From JBEKHI01 sp050012355 (GTDB taxonomy: Bacteria; Actinomycetota; Actinomycetes; Streptosporangiales; Streptosporangiaceae): DNA of 20,190 nt. Below the pieces are notes generated by a model. That model had not been told where the DNA came from. It saw only the letters and a list, made by a program, of their open reading frames with translations, and made no database searches. Location of the stretch: positions 1 through 20,190 of the forward strand of contig JBEKHI010000309.1 of the NCBI GenBank assembly GCA_050012355.1. The letters are read 5' to 3'. The number at the start of each line of letters is the position of its first letter. Position 1 is the first letter of the stretch. Positions 5,861 through 12,893 of this stretch are shown here, in pieces. The translations under genes and the position numbers were made by a program.

Positions 5861-8812
5861 TCAGGTGAGTGGTTCCGGGGCGGGTGCGGTGAAGTTCACC
5901 TTCCCCTCGGCCCAGTCGCGGAACAGCGGCTTAAATTTCTCCGGGACCGGCAATTCTGGCAGGCTCACTTCGGAGGTCATTTTTAGGCGGAGCTGAATAT
6001 AGGGATAAAGAGCGTTGAAAGGGCCGAATTTCGATGACCTGCCCTCCAATTCGACCGGTATTGACCGTATGCCTGACTCGGACGCCATGAGCGCGATGGC
6101 TGCTCCGCCAAGGTAAGCGACAGGATCTACGATTTCATGCCCCCCTTCTGCTGGTTCCTTGCGCCAGGCATTGCTAGACAAGCGGCCAACCGATCCGTTA
6201 ACCCAGGGCGGAGGGGGGAGGGATTTGATGTATTCTCCCACAATTGCTAGTTCTCTAATGCTAGTCGAGGATCGCGGGGAGTCCGCTGGAAACAATCCTT
6301 CAGCGGTTCGGACGAAGGTAGAGATCAGGTAGGAGCCTCGCCTGGGACTGTAGTTCCGGAGGAGGGGCAGCAGGCCTCCGCTCATCTCTAGTGCTTGATC
6401 GAGTGTGATGATGCCATCTTCCAGGGCCAGCGCCCGAAGGGAATAGTTTCCCCTGGCGGCCGACTTGATGGCGTCGCTGTATTTATGGGCATTTTGGTGG
6501 GCAGTTTCTCTCCAGAAACTCTGCAAGGGACTCCCAGGGGAAATCAGTGGAATCCCGGTCGCCAACTGGGCAAGGGAGGAGGGGTCTAGGGTGAGGCTCA
6601 CCAGTAGGCCTTGCTCGCGGACCTCGGGGACCTCCGACAGCACCATTTCCGAGATAATGGCCGAGATCTCCTGACTCACTAGATCTGCGCACCCTTCGCA
6701 GTTGACTATCAGTGTCGCGAAGGGGAGAATAGGGTTGTTGTCCGGAGAATTGGAAAATAGGAATATTGTTGTTTCTCGGGAGAGCTGCCTGATTATCTGT
6801 GGCGAAGGATTAACTGAGCGGAGAGTGCGTGCGAGGAACTGCAGTATTCTCCCCCTGCCTTGTGGCGCGCGGCGGCGCCGTTCGTCAAGTAGCGCCCGGT
6901 ACGCGCGCCGTGCTCCATCGCGGCTGGTGGCGTCTTTGATGTGAACGGCGAGTTCTCCGACGGCATCCCACTCGCCACGGGCAATATGTGGGGCAAGTGT
7001 GCGTGCTAGCTTCTCCGGAGTGTCGCAGTCGTAGGCGAGCTTGGATGCTGCGAAGTACTCGAGGAACGTGCGATGAGTGAATGCGTAGAGCTTCTGGCCG
7101 GTTGCGGTAGTGCCTGCCTCATTGAGAACCCACATGCGGCCGCGGCAGAACTCCACGAACTCGCGGGCAGCGTCGCTCGCTTGGTCTTCAGGCTCGAAGC
7201 CTCGGCCGTGGAGGAATGCGGCTGTTGCCTCGATCAGTTGCCGCTCGGTCACGGAGGTCTGAGCGTCGTCCCGGGTGAATATCCACCAGGCCAGATGCTG
7301 CAGGGCGGGCTGTAGCAGGTGGCCGGCCCGCAGATCCTGGTGGATATGGCGTCGGGTATCCCAGCGGTTGAAGAGCAGGTTCGCACACTGCTCGTAAACT
7401 TCGGCCCGATTACGGGGGAGGGAACCCTCGCCTCGATAAAGGATGCACATGAGGGAGAGCAGCAGCGGGTTCGCGCGTAGATCGGGGACGCTCTCGCTCT
7501 CGACGAGGAATGCGTCTGCCTCGTCGGCGCGAGCACCTTCTTCCAAGGCGAACCACTTGCGCGAGTACTCGGCCACGTCCTCGCTGCGGAAGCCGCCTAG
7601 CCGGAACGACACGAACTGCGTCTCGTCTAGACGGGCCTGGTCGTAGCCCACGACCCGGGATGTCACCACAACCGGAGCCAGCGGGTACTCACGGCAGAAA
7701 TGCTCCACCCGGGACGCGACGTTCGCGCGGCGTGAGGTGTCCAGCAACTCGTCCAGGCCATCGAAGAACACCACTGCCCGGCCGGTCAGCAAGAGCATGT
7801 CCACAAGGCCGGGCGGTGCGGGGCACTGATAGAAGGTCGATAGCTCGTCCTCGATGTAGCCGACCATCGAGTACTCGGGCGGATCGGCGGCCGCATAGTT
7901 TCGCAGCGTTACCAGGAACGGGACACGGCCCGCTGGCGCAGACGCGAAGTGATGCATGAGGACGCTAGACGCCGTGGTCTTACCGCCACCGGGATCGCCG
8001 AGCAGTACCGTGCGGTCGAGGCGGCCGGCCAGTTCCCACAGGCTCAGCGTCGGAGGGTCCTGGGAGACAGGAGCCACGGTCCGTTCTGTAATTGTGTTTT
8101 CGTAGATGATCGGCGGGACTTCGTAGATGGTCGGCGGGACATAGATGTCGGCGATGGGGACGCGGCGGCGGCGGTCGAAGTCGGGTGGTTCTAGCTTGCC
8201 GTGGCGGTCAAGGACGTGGCCTCGGTAGCTGGCTAGGAACGATGCTTCAGAGCGGAGAGCGGGCCGCGCTGACAGGGCGGCGGTGTGGCGCTCGATCGCC
8301 CGCAGGACGGCGATCATACGGGCCGACAGCGCCTCGGAGCGGATCTGGGTAAGAATCGCTGGCTCGGCCATCTCTAGGCGGGCGACTAGCGAGCTGATCT
8401 CCTCGTCGTAGTACTCGGCCAGCGGTGGCCCGAACACGGACAGGTCAGGGTCGGCCGACGACAAGGTTAGGGAGAACACCTCCCGTGCTCGTCCTGCCTC
8501 GACGTCATCGGCGTCGGTCAGGCGGACGGCGAGCAGTTCTTGCAGCGCGGCCTGCACGGCATCTCCGCCGAGCACGCTCGCAAGGCGTGACGCCAGCTCT
8601 GCGGAGAGGCCAGGGAGGTCCGGCAGGCTGGTCGTCAGCTTGTACGTCTCGAACCAGCGGGCGATGGACAGGTCCTCCGCTCGCCGCCCGCGCGGCTTCG
8701 TCGCGGCTGTTGCCAGCCGGGAACCAACCGCTCCGACGGCGACCGACAGCGCATCGGTGCCGGCCTGATCAAGGGTTGCCATGATCTCGTTGAGCATGGA
8801 GTCCCGCCCCAT
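5861..8812 (-). CDS. NACHT-domain STAND NTPase, candidate antiphage protein
   Basis: A 983-residue signal-transduction NTPase of the bacterial NACHT class; relatives act in antiphage defence, switching on after sensing a phage component. A helical N-terminal region of about 200 residues has no recognisable nuclease, protease or TIR effector. A linker with the near-repeat YVPPTIYEVPPIIYE (224-238) precedes the NACHT core: P-loop GDPGGGKTT (272-280), Walker B VVFFDGLDEL (347-356), and sensor strand VVVTSRV (381-387). Next are the helical part with LRANPLLLSLMCILYR and the FTHRTFLEYFAASKL motif near 620. The C-terminal third is a presumed sensor with no repeat I recognise. Start codons at 8812, 8797 or 8782 are possible; the 8797 ATG has GGGGCGGGA upstream. 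It stands alone between remnants. The 3' third is visibly AT-richer than the 5' part. Confidence 0.88.
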   Translation of the reverse strand: MGRDSMLNEIMATLDQAGTDALSVAVGAVGSRLATAATKPRGRRAEDLSIARWFETYKLTTSLPDLPGLSAELASRLASVLGGDAVQAALQELLAVRLTDADDVEAGRAREVFSLTLSSADPDLSVFGPPLAEYYDEEISSLVARLEMAEPAILTQIRSEALSARMIAVLRAIERHTAALSARPALRSEASFLASYRGHVLDRHGKLEPPDFDRRRRVPIADIYVPPTIYEVPPIIYENTITERTVAPVSQDPPTLSLWELAGRLDRTVLLGDPGGGKTTASSVLMHHFASAPAGRVPFLVTLRNYAAADPPEYSMVGYIEDELSTFYQCPAPPGLVDMLLLTGRAVVFFDGLDELLDTSRRANVASRVEHFCREYPLAPVVVTSRVVGYDQARLDETQFVSFRLGGFRSEDVAEYSRKWFALEEGARADEADAFLVESESVPDLRANPLLLSLMCILYRGEGSLPRNRAEVYEQCANLLFNRWDTRRHIHQDLRAGHLLQPALQHLAWWIFTRDDAQTSVTERQLIEATAAFLHGRGFEPEDQASDAAREFVEFCRGRMWVLNEAGTTATGQKLYAFTHRTFLEYFAASKLAYDCDTPEKLARTLAPHIARGEWDAVGELAVHIKDATSRDGARRAYRALLDERRRRAPQGRGRILQFLARTLRSVNPSPQIIRQLSRETTIFLFSNSPDNNPILPFATLIVNCEGCADLVSQEISAIISEMVLSEVPEVREQGLLVSLTLDPSSLAQLATGIPLISPGSPLQSFWRETAHQNAHKYSDAIKSAARGNYSLRALALEDGIITLDQALEMSGGLLPLLRNYSPRRGSYLISTFVRTAEGLFPADSPRSSTSIRELAIVGEYIKSLPPPPWVNGSVGRLSSNAWRKEPAEGGHEIVDPVAYLGGAAIALMASESGIRSIPVELEGRSSKFGPFNALYPYIQLRLKMTSEVSLPELPVPEKFKPLFRDWAEGKVNFTAPAPEPLT

Positions 8813-8927
8813 CCAGTCCGCCCATAGCGCGTCCGCTCAAGCTTACAGAGGTTGAAAGGTCAGGGTCTTTGTCTAGCTGTTCAGCGGCCGGCGCGACTGG
8901 CCGGCGTGCCGAGTTTAGGCCGGTGTC

Positions 8928-9515
8928 ATGAGGTATACGGATGGCGGCGGGCCGACCGTGCAGGGCCGGTCGCGCCGGGAGCAGGTTCGGCTGCAGGCTG
9001 CGGAAATGTTCGCCCAGGATGCCGACGCCAGGCAGGTCGCCCGGGCGCTGCGGGTGAGCACCAAGTCGGTCGACCAGTGGCGGCGCGCCTGGCTGGCCGG
9101 CGGCGAGGCGGCCCTGGCGTCGAAAGGCGCCGGCGGGAGTCCCTGCAAGCTGGACGACGGGCAGCTCGCGCAGTTGCGCGCGGCGCAGGAGGCCGGGCCG
9201 CCGGCTTACGGGTGGGAGCAGGACCAGCGGTGGACCCTGGCCCGGGCCGCGGCCCTGATCGAGAGGCTGCACGGCGTCTCCTACACGCTGCGGGGAGTGT
9301 CGTTCCTGCTGCACCGCCTGGGCTTCAGCCCGCAGGTCCCGGCGCACCGCTCGTTCGAGCGGGACGAGGACGCGATCGCCGAGTGGCGGTCGGCGACCGG
9401 GGCGAAGGTACGAGGCTAGCGGCGCTGACCGGCGCGTGGATCTGCTTCGAGGACGAGGCCGGGCAGGCACTGCAGCCGGGGAGGGCCCGCACCTGGGCAC
9501 CCCGCGGTCACGCGA
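8928..9515 (+). pseudogene. IS630-type transposase, frameshifted and 3'-truncated
   Basis: The ATG at 8928 opens 163 residues with the IS630 N-terminus: helix-turn-helix DARQVARALRVSTKSVDQWR, then a winged-helix part with LARAAALIERLHGVSYTLRG and VSFLLHRLGFSPQVP. The frame hits a stop at 9417-9419. Shifting by -1 from about 9408 resumes the catalytic domain: LAALTGAWICFEDEAGQAL, with the first acidic residues of the DDE site, and ARTWAPRGHA. The similarity then stops abruptly at about 9512-9517, where a PQQ-type protein begins in the same frame. A base deletion explains the frame change; no slippery heptamer for programmed frameshifting is visible. The remaining DDE residues and the right end are missing, so the element should be inactive. 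A TA (8874-8875 region) upstream could mark the left end, but no terminal repeat is provable. Confidence 0.82.
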
Positions 9516-10111
9516 AGGAATGCGCCCCGCTGTGGACCGGCGCGATGTCCAGCGGGGGCAATACGACGGCAGTCGTCGCCGGCGGGATCGTCTATGTCGG
9601 CACGGTTTATTCGGGGGTCTATGCGTTCGGCGCTGCCGGGACGACGAACTGCTCGACCCGTACGACGGCGAAGACGTGCGCGCCACTGTGGAACGCACCC
9701 ATGAACGGCGCAGACGCGCTGGCGGTCGCGAACGGCGTCGTCTTCGTCGCCGCGAACGCGACACTCTACGCGCTGGACGCGGGGGCGCCGCAGAACTGCC
9801 CGGGAACGGGCACTTCGAGGACGTGTTCCCGAACGCCACTGTGGAGCTCCGCAGCCGATGTGCCCGTGGATTCGGGGCCGTGGCTGACCGTAGCGAACGG
9901 GGTTGTGTACATTACCTCGGGGAATGGCGGGATCGATGCCTACGATGCGGCCGGATCACAGAACTGCTCGATCTCCGGCACAGTGAAAACATGCACGCCG
10001 CTGTGGGACCACGCCATCGGCTTCGCTGGCGGAGGATCACCCGTCATTGTCAGCGGAGTCCTATTCGTTAACGCCCCGGGCAACAGGGATGTCTACGCCT
10101 TCTCCCCGTGA
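9516..10111 (+). pseudogene. PQQ-like beta-propeller protein, 3' fragment fused to the IS remnant
   Basis: In the frame of the transposase's second half the sequence becomes a repeat protein: KECAPLWTGAM, GGIVYVGTVYSGVYAF, NCSTRTTAKTCAPLW, VANGVVFVAANATLYALDA, then NCSISGTVKTCTPLW, ending VLFVNAPGNRDVYAFSP. Each unit pairs two cysteines (NC...KTC-PLW) with a 'VANGVVYV...YAxDA' strand set, as in secreted PQQ-like beta-propellers of actinomycetes. About 198 residues (roughly four units) remain; the signal peptide and N-terminal blades are absent and there is no start or ribosome site of its own. It is most likely the tail of a gene broken by the IS630 insertion plus a deletion. Expression as an IS-propeller hybrid is unlikely because of the upstream frameshift. 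Confidence 0.75.
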
Positions 10112-10345
10112 GTATCGATTACCGGAAGAACTGAAGCCGTCCAGACCCGACCGGCAGGACGTGACGCAATAGGAAAGCCCGCAAGCTGACTCGCCCGCAC
10201 CCGACCGGAAGCGGACGGAGCGGCATGCACAGAATCCCAGATCCCCGGAGATACCGCCCCATAATTTGCCGTCTCCTGAGCGCTACAACCTAGCCAGGAC
10301 GGGCTAGCAGGAGCATGTCGACGGATCCGGGTGCCCGGGGCGGCG

Positions 10346-10351
10346 TAGCGT
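10346..10351 (+). promoter_or_regulatory. Candidate -10 box for a leaderless GTG start
   Basis: TAGCGT fits TANNNT and ends 6 nt before the GTG at 10358, which has no ribosome site. That spacing is typical of leaderless genes in actinobacteria. No clear -35 box is present. Confidence 0.35.
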
Positions 10352-10357
10352 TAGAAC

Positions 10358-10978
10358 GTGTTCTTTGAACCGCTTACCGCCGAGGACCGAGCGTTCAGGC
10401 TGCCCGAGGCTCCACCGTGGTCAGGTCCGCCCGCCGCGGAGACTGGCGCGGTTGTACCCGTCGACCTGGTGGTGGCACGAAGCGCGAACGTCGTGGTCCG
10501 GGTGCCGACGATCCGGGCGTTCAGCATCGGCTGCATGATCGACGTAGAAGTAGCGTCCCGGCAGGGTGACCTGCCGGAGAACGACTGGTGGGACTTGCAA
10601 ACCGGCGGGCACGCCTACACCCTCCCGTTCCAGGGGATCGGCGGGTTGCCAGACAAGTTGCTGCGGCTCGGCGTGCGGTTCGCCGACGAGACTAAGGCCA
10701 CCACGCTGGACGAGACGACGCCACGCCGCCGGTCCAGCGCTGCGGATGACCCGCCGGCCGGGCCTTCGCTGAGCTGGCACCCGAGCAGCAGCGGCAGCCG
10801 CGGTCGCGAGGGACACTTCTCCAGGTTCGGGCTCTGGCTATGGCCGCTTCCGCCGGCCGAGCCGTTCGAGCTGGCGGTGGAGTGGCCGTTCGGCGGGATC
10901 GATCTGACGTTCACTGAATTCGACGGCGCGGCCGTCGTCGCGGCGGCTGGGCGGTCGGCACGCCTGTGGCCGGATTAG
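10358..10978 (+). CDS. Conserved hypothetical actinobacterial protein
   Basis: I do not recognise a function. The 206-residue product starts MFFEPLTAEDRAFRLPEAPP, followed by WSGPP and a VVPVDLVVARSANVVVRV strand pair. It ends GLWLWPLPPAEPFELAVEWP, then GGIDLTFTEFDGAAVVAAA. The beta-rich, tryptophan- and proline-rich C-terminal half and the PPWSGPP start match a hypothetical family I have seen in actinomycetes. There is no signal peptide or membrane helix. A low-complexity Ser/Arg/Pro stretch lies around residues 120-150. The start is a GTG, possibly leaderless. The stop (10976-10978) overlaps the end of the integrase remnant on the other strand. Confidence 0.7.
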   Translation: MFFEPLTAEDRAFRLPEAPPWSGPPAAETGAVVPVDLVVARSANVVVRVPTIRAFSIGCMIDVEVASRQGDLPENDWWDLQTGGHAYTLPFQGIGGLPDKLLRLGVRFADETKATTLDETTPRRRSSAADDPPAGPSLSWHPSSSGSRGREGHFSRFGLWLWPLPPAEPFELAVEWPFGGIDLTFTEFDGAAVVAAAGRSARLWPD

Positions 10979-11202
10979 CCAGCGCTCAGGGGATGGCCGG
11001 GGTCATCGGGGTGATAGCGGATCCCGGCGAGTTCGGCCAGCCGGATGCCCGTCGCCCGGAACACTGACGGGATCGCCGCGTCGCGGCGTTGTGCGAACGT
11101 GTTGCCCTGGCATGCCTTCTCCAGCGCGGAAAGTTCTCTGCTGGAGAAGAACGGCACCGGCTTCTGTCGCACCCGGGGGGCGACGGCCGGGATCCGGAAG
11201 TT
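10975..11202 (-). pseudogene. Tyrosine recombinase (integrase) remnant
   Basis: The minus strand reads RVRQKPVPFFSSRELSALEK, then ACQGNTFAQRRDAAIPSVFR and ATGIRLAELAGIRYHPDDP. This is the start of a tyrosine-recombinase catalytic domain, including the first active-site Arg context (TG-R--EL-GL). Upstream the frame is closed by TAA at 11203-11205, and downstream it ends at 10975 only some 18 codons after the Arg motif, so the His-x-x-Arg and Tyr parts are missing. It is a fragment of about 75 codons from a protein normally over 300. It lies about 160 bp from the 3' end of tRNA-Val, a usual place for integrated elements, suggesting an old, mostly deleted insertion. Confidence 0.72.
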
Positions 11203-11302
11203 TTACGCTCGTCCCGCACTTCCCGGAGACGACTACGTCCGGATTACGGCTTCTGCACACCCATGCACTCAACCGGGAATCGGTTGTACGCATTTTCGAT
11301 AT

Positions 11303-11337
11303 GCTCTCTTTGTCTGCGTTTACGCAGACAGCAGAGC
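11303..11337 (-). terminator. Long stem-loop downstream of tRNA-Val
   Basis: TGTCTGCGT (11311-11319) and ACGCAGACA (11322-11330) form a perfect 9-bp stem around TT; outer arms GCTCT/AGAGC (11303-11307, 11333-11337) extend it after a small asymmetric bulge. It begins about 25 nt past the tRNA 3' end on the minus strand. A T-run is lacking, as in many actinobacterial terminators. A recombination or protein-binding site is the alternative. Confidence 0.5.
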
Positions 11338-11360
11338 TGACACGCACAGCTCGGGATGTG

Positions 11361-11432
11361 TGGGCGATACTGGGATCGAACCAGTGACCTTCCGCGTGTG
11401 AGGCGGACGCTCTCCCGCTGAGCCAATCGCCC
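11361..11432 (-). tRNA. tRNA-Val (anticodon CAC)
   Basis: Read on the minus strand, the acceptor arms GGGCGAT and ATCGCCC pair over 7 bp. The D arm is GCTCAGCGGGAGAGC. The anticodon stem TCCGC/GCGGA carries the loop CTCACAC with anticodon CAC at 11398-11400. The T loop is GTTCGATCC. CCA is not encoded. It decodes GUG codons. A TTGACC hexamer on the minus strand (11473-11478) could be a -35 box, but no good -10 is seen at the right distance. Confidence 0.97.
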
Positions 11433-11977
11433 GGGAAATTTTCGGCGACCGTCCCTGCCGGGCCGGTGCTGCGGTCAATAGCGTAGCGCATTTCGCGCCC
11501 ACACGCGCCACCCGACGCGCCGCCCCCGTACCCCTAGGCCGCCCCGCCGCCCCTCGGCAAATCCTCCTCCTGGATCCGCTCCACCCCCATCCCCCAGGAT
11601 CCTGTTCCTGGCTGATGTGGCATTTGACCGGAAACAGCCGGTGCGCGGCGGCGGAGCGTTCCTGGTCGGTGCTGCACTACCAAGAAAAGCCTGCCTCATT
11701 CCGGTGGCCGGCCGCGGTGGCGTGGAAGCCGGGTGGCTGCAGGCCGTGAGCGGCTCGGGTCGGCTGCCGCGTCCGGCGGCCGCCGGACGGATGTCGCTGC
11801 TGGTGCTTGTGGTGCTCATGAATGCGGTCAAGCCGCCGGCCCGGGTGTGCCGTTCCTGGGCGGTGCGGCTCTGCTCAGGCTCCCATTTTTCGGCTCAGAA
11901 CCTGGGTAATGCAGCACCCACCAGCAACGATCCGCCGCCGAGGGGGCCGACAGGTGGATCTGGCTGGACCTACCAGC
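11433..11977. other. Gene-free stretch upstream of tRNA-Val
   Basis: About 545 bp without a recognisable gene. A plus-strand frame opens at 11617 and runs to 12174, but its product has no family resemblance and passes straight into the simple repeat that follows, so I do not accept it. The sequence is very C-rich near 11500-11600. Confidence 0.6.
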
Positions 11978-12140
11978 ACCTTCCGTCCCTCTCAGGCCCT
12001 TCCACCCTTCTAGTCCACCCAGTCATTCTGGAGCCCTCCAGCCCTTCCGAGACCTTCCGCCCCTTCTGGACTTTCCGGCCCTCCCGAGACCCTCCACCCT
12101 TCCGGATCTCCCCGACCCATCCGGCTCTTCTGCCGCTTCT
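11978..12140. repeat. Pyrimidine-rich tract with an 18-bp period
   Basis: The plus strand is strongly pyrimidine-biased. Six consecutive 18-bp units are seen from 12024 to 12132 (with one extra C at 12060), following roughly CCCTTCCGGACCYTCCNG; a weaker 9-bp sub-period is present and looser copies extend back to 11978. The minus strand is the purine-rich complement. It may be a degenerate minisatellite. A repetitive peptide is possible, but no start or stop pattern supports one. Confidence 0.75.
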
Positions 12141-12141
12141 T

Positions 12142-12170
12142 CCCGGCGGCCGGATCGCCGGGCCGCCGGG
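12142..12170. terminator. Strong GC hairpin at the end of the repeat tract
   Basis: CCCGGCGGCC (12142-12151) and GGCCGCCGGG (12161-12170) form a perfect 10-bp stem around a 9-nt loop. No T-run follows on either strand and no adjacent gene ends here. A terminator is one reading; an RNA structure or a replication/protein-binding site is another. Confidence 0.4.
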
Positions 12171-12242
12171 CTGAAGTGCGCCCCAATGAACGCAATAGCG
12201 TACATATGGGGCATTTCCTTGAGCAGAGTGGTCATCTTCGGG

Positions 12243-12292
12243 CCAGCGATGGCCCATCGCTGGGACTATGGCGCTAGCGATGTCCCATCGCT
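12243..12292. promoter_or_regulatory. Two related dyads (operator-like pair)
   Basis: CCAGCGATG-GCC-CATCGCTGG (12243-12263, 9-bp arms) and AGCGATG-TCC-CATCGCT (12276-12292, 7-bp arms) share the half-site AGCGATG and a 3-bp centre; centres are 31 bp apart. Such repeated palindromes usually bind a dimeric regulator. No gene starts nearby, so the target is unknown. Confidence 0.5.
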
Positions 12293-12303
12293 GGGGTCAC
12301 CGG

Positions 12304-12354
12304 GCCGAGCCGGGGCAGAGCCGAGCCGAGCCGGGCAGAGCAGAGCAGAGCCGG
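12304..12354. repeat. Pentanucleotide tandem repeat
   Basis: Ten units of GCCGA, GCCGG or GCAGA in a row, with one extra G at 12314. This is a simple-sequence tract without evident coding role. Confidence 0.8.
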
Positions 12355-12424
12355 CATCACGGAAGGGGGCAAGAGGCGTCCGGACGACATAACGACTAAG
12401 GCATCGGACCCGGCATGATCATCG

Positions 12425-12459
12425 ACCCCACTGGCACCACTAGAACCCCACTGGCACCA
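12425..12459. repeat. 15-bp direct repeat, 20-bp spacing
   Basis: ACCCCACTGGCACCA occurs exactly at 12425-12439 and 12445-12459. A start-to-start distance of 20 bp is about two helical turns, which would let one protein bind both copies on the same DNA face. It lies upstream of the ssgB promoter candidate. Confidence 0.7.
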
Positions 12460-12522
12460 GGAGTTTTTATCGGTATCGCAACAGGTCCGCACATCGCCGC
12501 CCTTTATTGAGCGTCGAGAATT

Positions 12523-12537
12523 GTCACTCTCCGTGAT
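12523..12537 (+). promoter_or_regulatory. BldD-like box upstream of ssgB
   Basis: GTCACTCTCCGTGAT matches the published pseudo-palindromic BldD consensus NTNACNCWGNGTNAN at all fixed positions except one G. BldD represses many sporulation genes, including ssgB, in Streptomyces. Here it is 50 bp upstream of the -35 candidate. TTGCAC-GCGT-GTGCAA (12537-12552), a second dyad, directly abuts it. Confidence 0.4.
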
Positions 12538-12585
12538 TGCACGCGTGTGCAACGTGAGCACCAGATAACGATCCCATAGCTTCGC

Positions 12586-12610
12586 GTTGCGAGCCGAAAA
12601 CCCTGGGTAA
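12586..12610 (+). promoter_or_regulatory. Stress-sigma (SigH/SigB-type) promoter candidate for ssgB
   Basis: GTTG at 12586-12589, 15 nt, then GGGTAA at 12605-12610, close to the GTTT-N14-17-GGGTAT pattern of SigB/SigH-type promoters. In Streptomyces coelicolor ssgB is known to depend on SigH. The leader to the ATG at 12894 would be about 280 nt, which is long. Confidence 0.4.
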
Positions 12611-12893
12611 ACCCTGGTCAGATAGGCGATGAGAGCAAGGTCACATACTATGCAATCGATGCGCAGGAACATTAAACTGTCACAACGCCGTTCAATCCAA
12701 AGACGGCAGCTGACCAGGTCAGATACCGCAAGAAACCCAGACAACATAGGGGAAAATGGGCTCGCAAACGGACACTTTCGGGCAACCGAGGACATCACGC
12801 TCCGTACGCGTCATACCAACTCCCCCGTCGCGTCAGAACACTGAATCAAAGCCCGGTTTCCGGGTCCCAGCGAAGTAAAGGTTGGCCCCGACG

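Noticed and set aside
9400..9420. Programmed -1 frameshift in the IS630 transposase
   Set aside because: No slippery heptamer or downstream structure is visible, and the element is truncated anyway; a base deletion is simpler.
8769..9839. Minus-strand frame of 356 codons
   Set aside because: Antisense to the IS630 and PQQ fragments; Arg/Pro/Ser-rich shadow frame.
8852..10111. 419-codon plus frame taken as a single gene
   Set aside because: The part before about 9408 is out of frame with the transposase and has no protein-like features; the rest is IS630 and PQQ fragments.
11617..12174. Plus-strand frame of 185 codons
   Set aside because: No family motif, and its C-terminal third is merely the 18-bp simple repeat read in frame.
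12304..12459. Short repeats considered as a CRISPR array
   Set aside because: Units are 5 bp tandem or a single 15-bp pair; there are no regular spacers and no cas genes.
12274..12798. Minus-strand frame of 174 codons in the repeat-rich gap
   Set aside because: Runs through the pentanucleotide repeat and the regulatory dyads; cysteine-rich, no start signal, no resemblance to a family.
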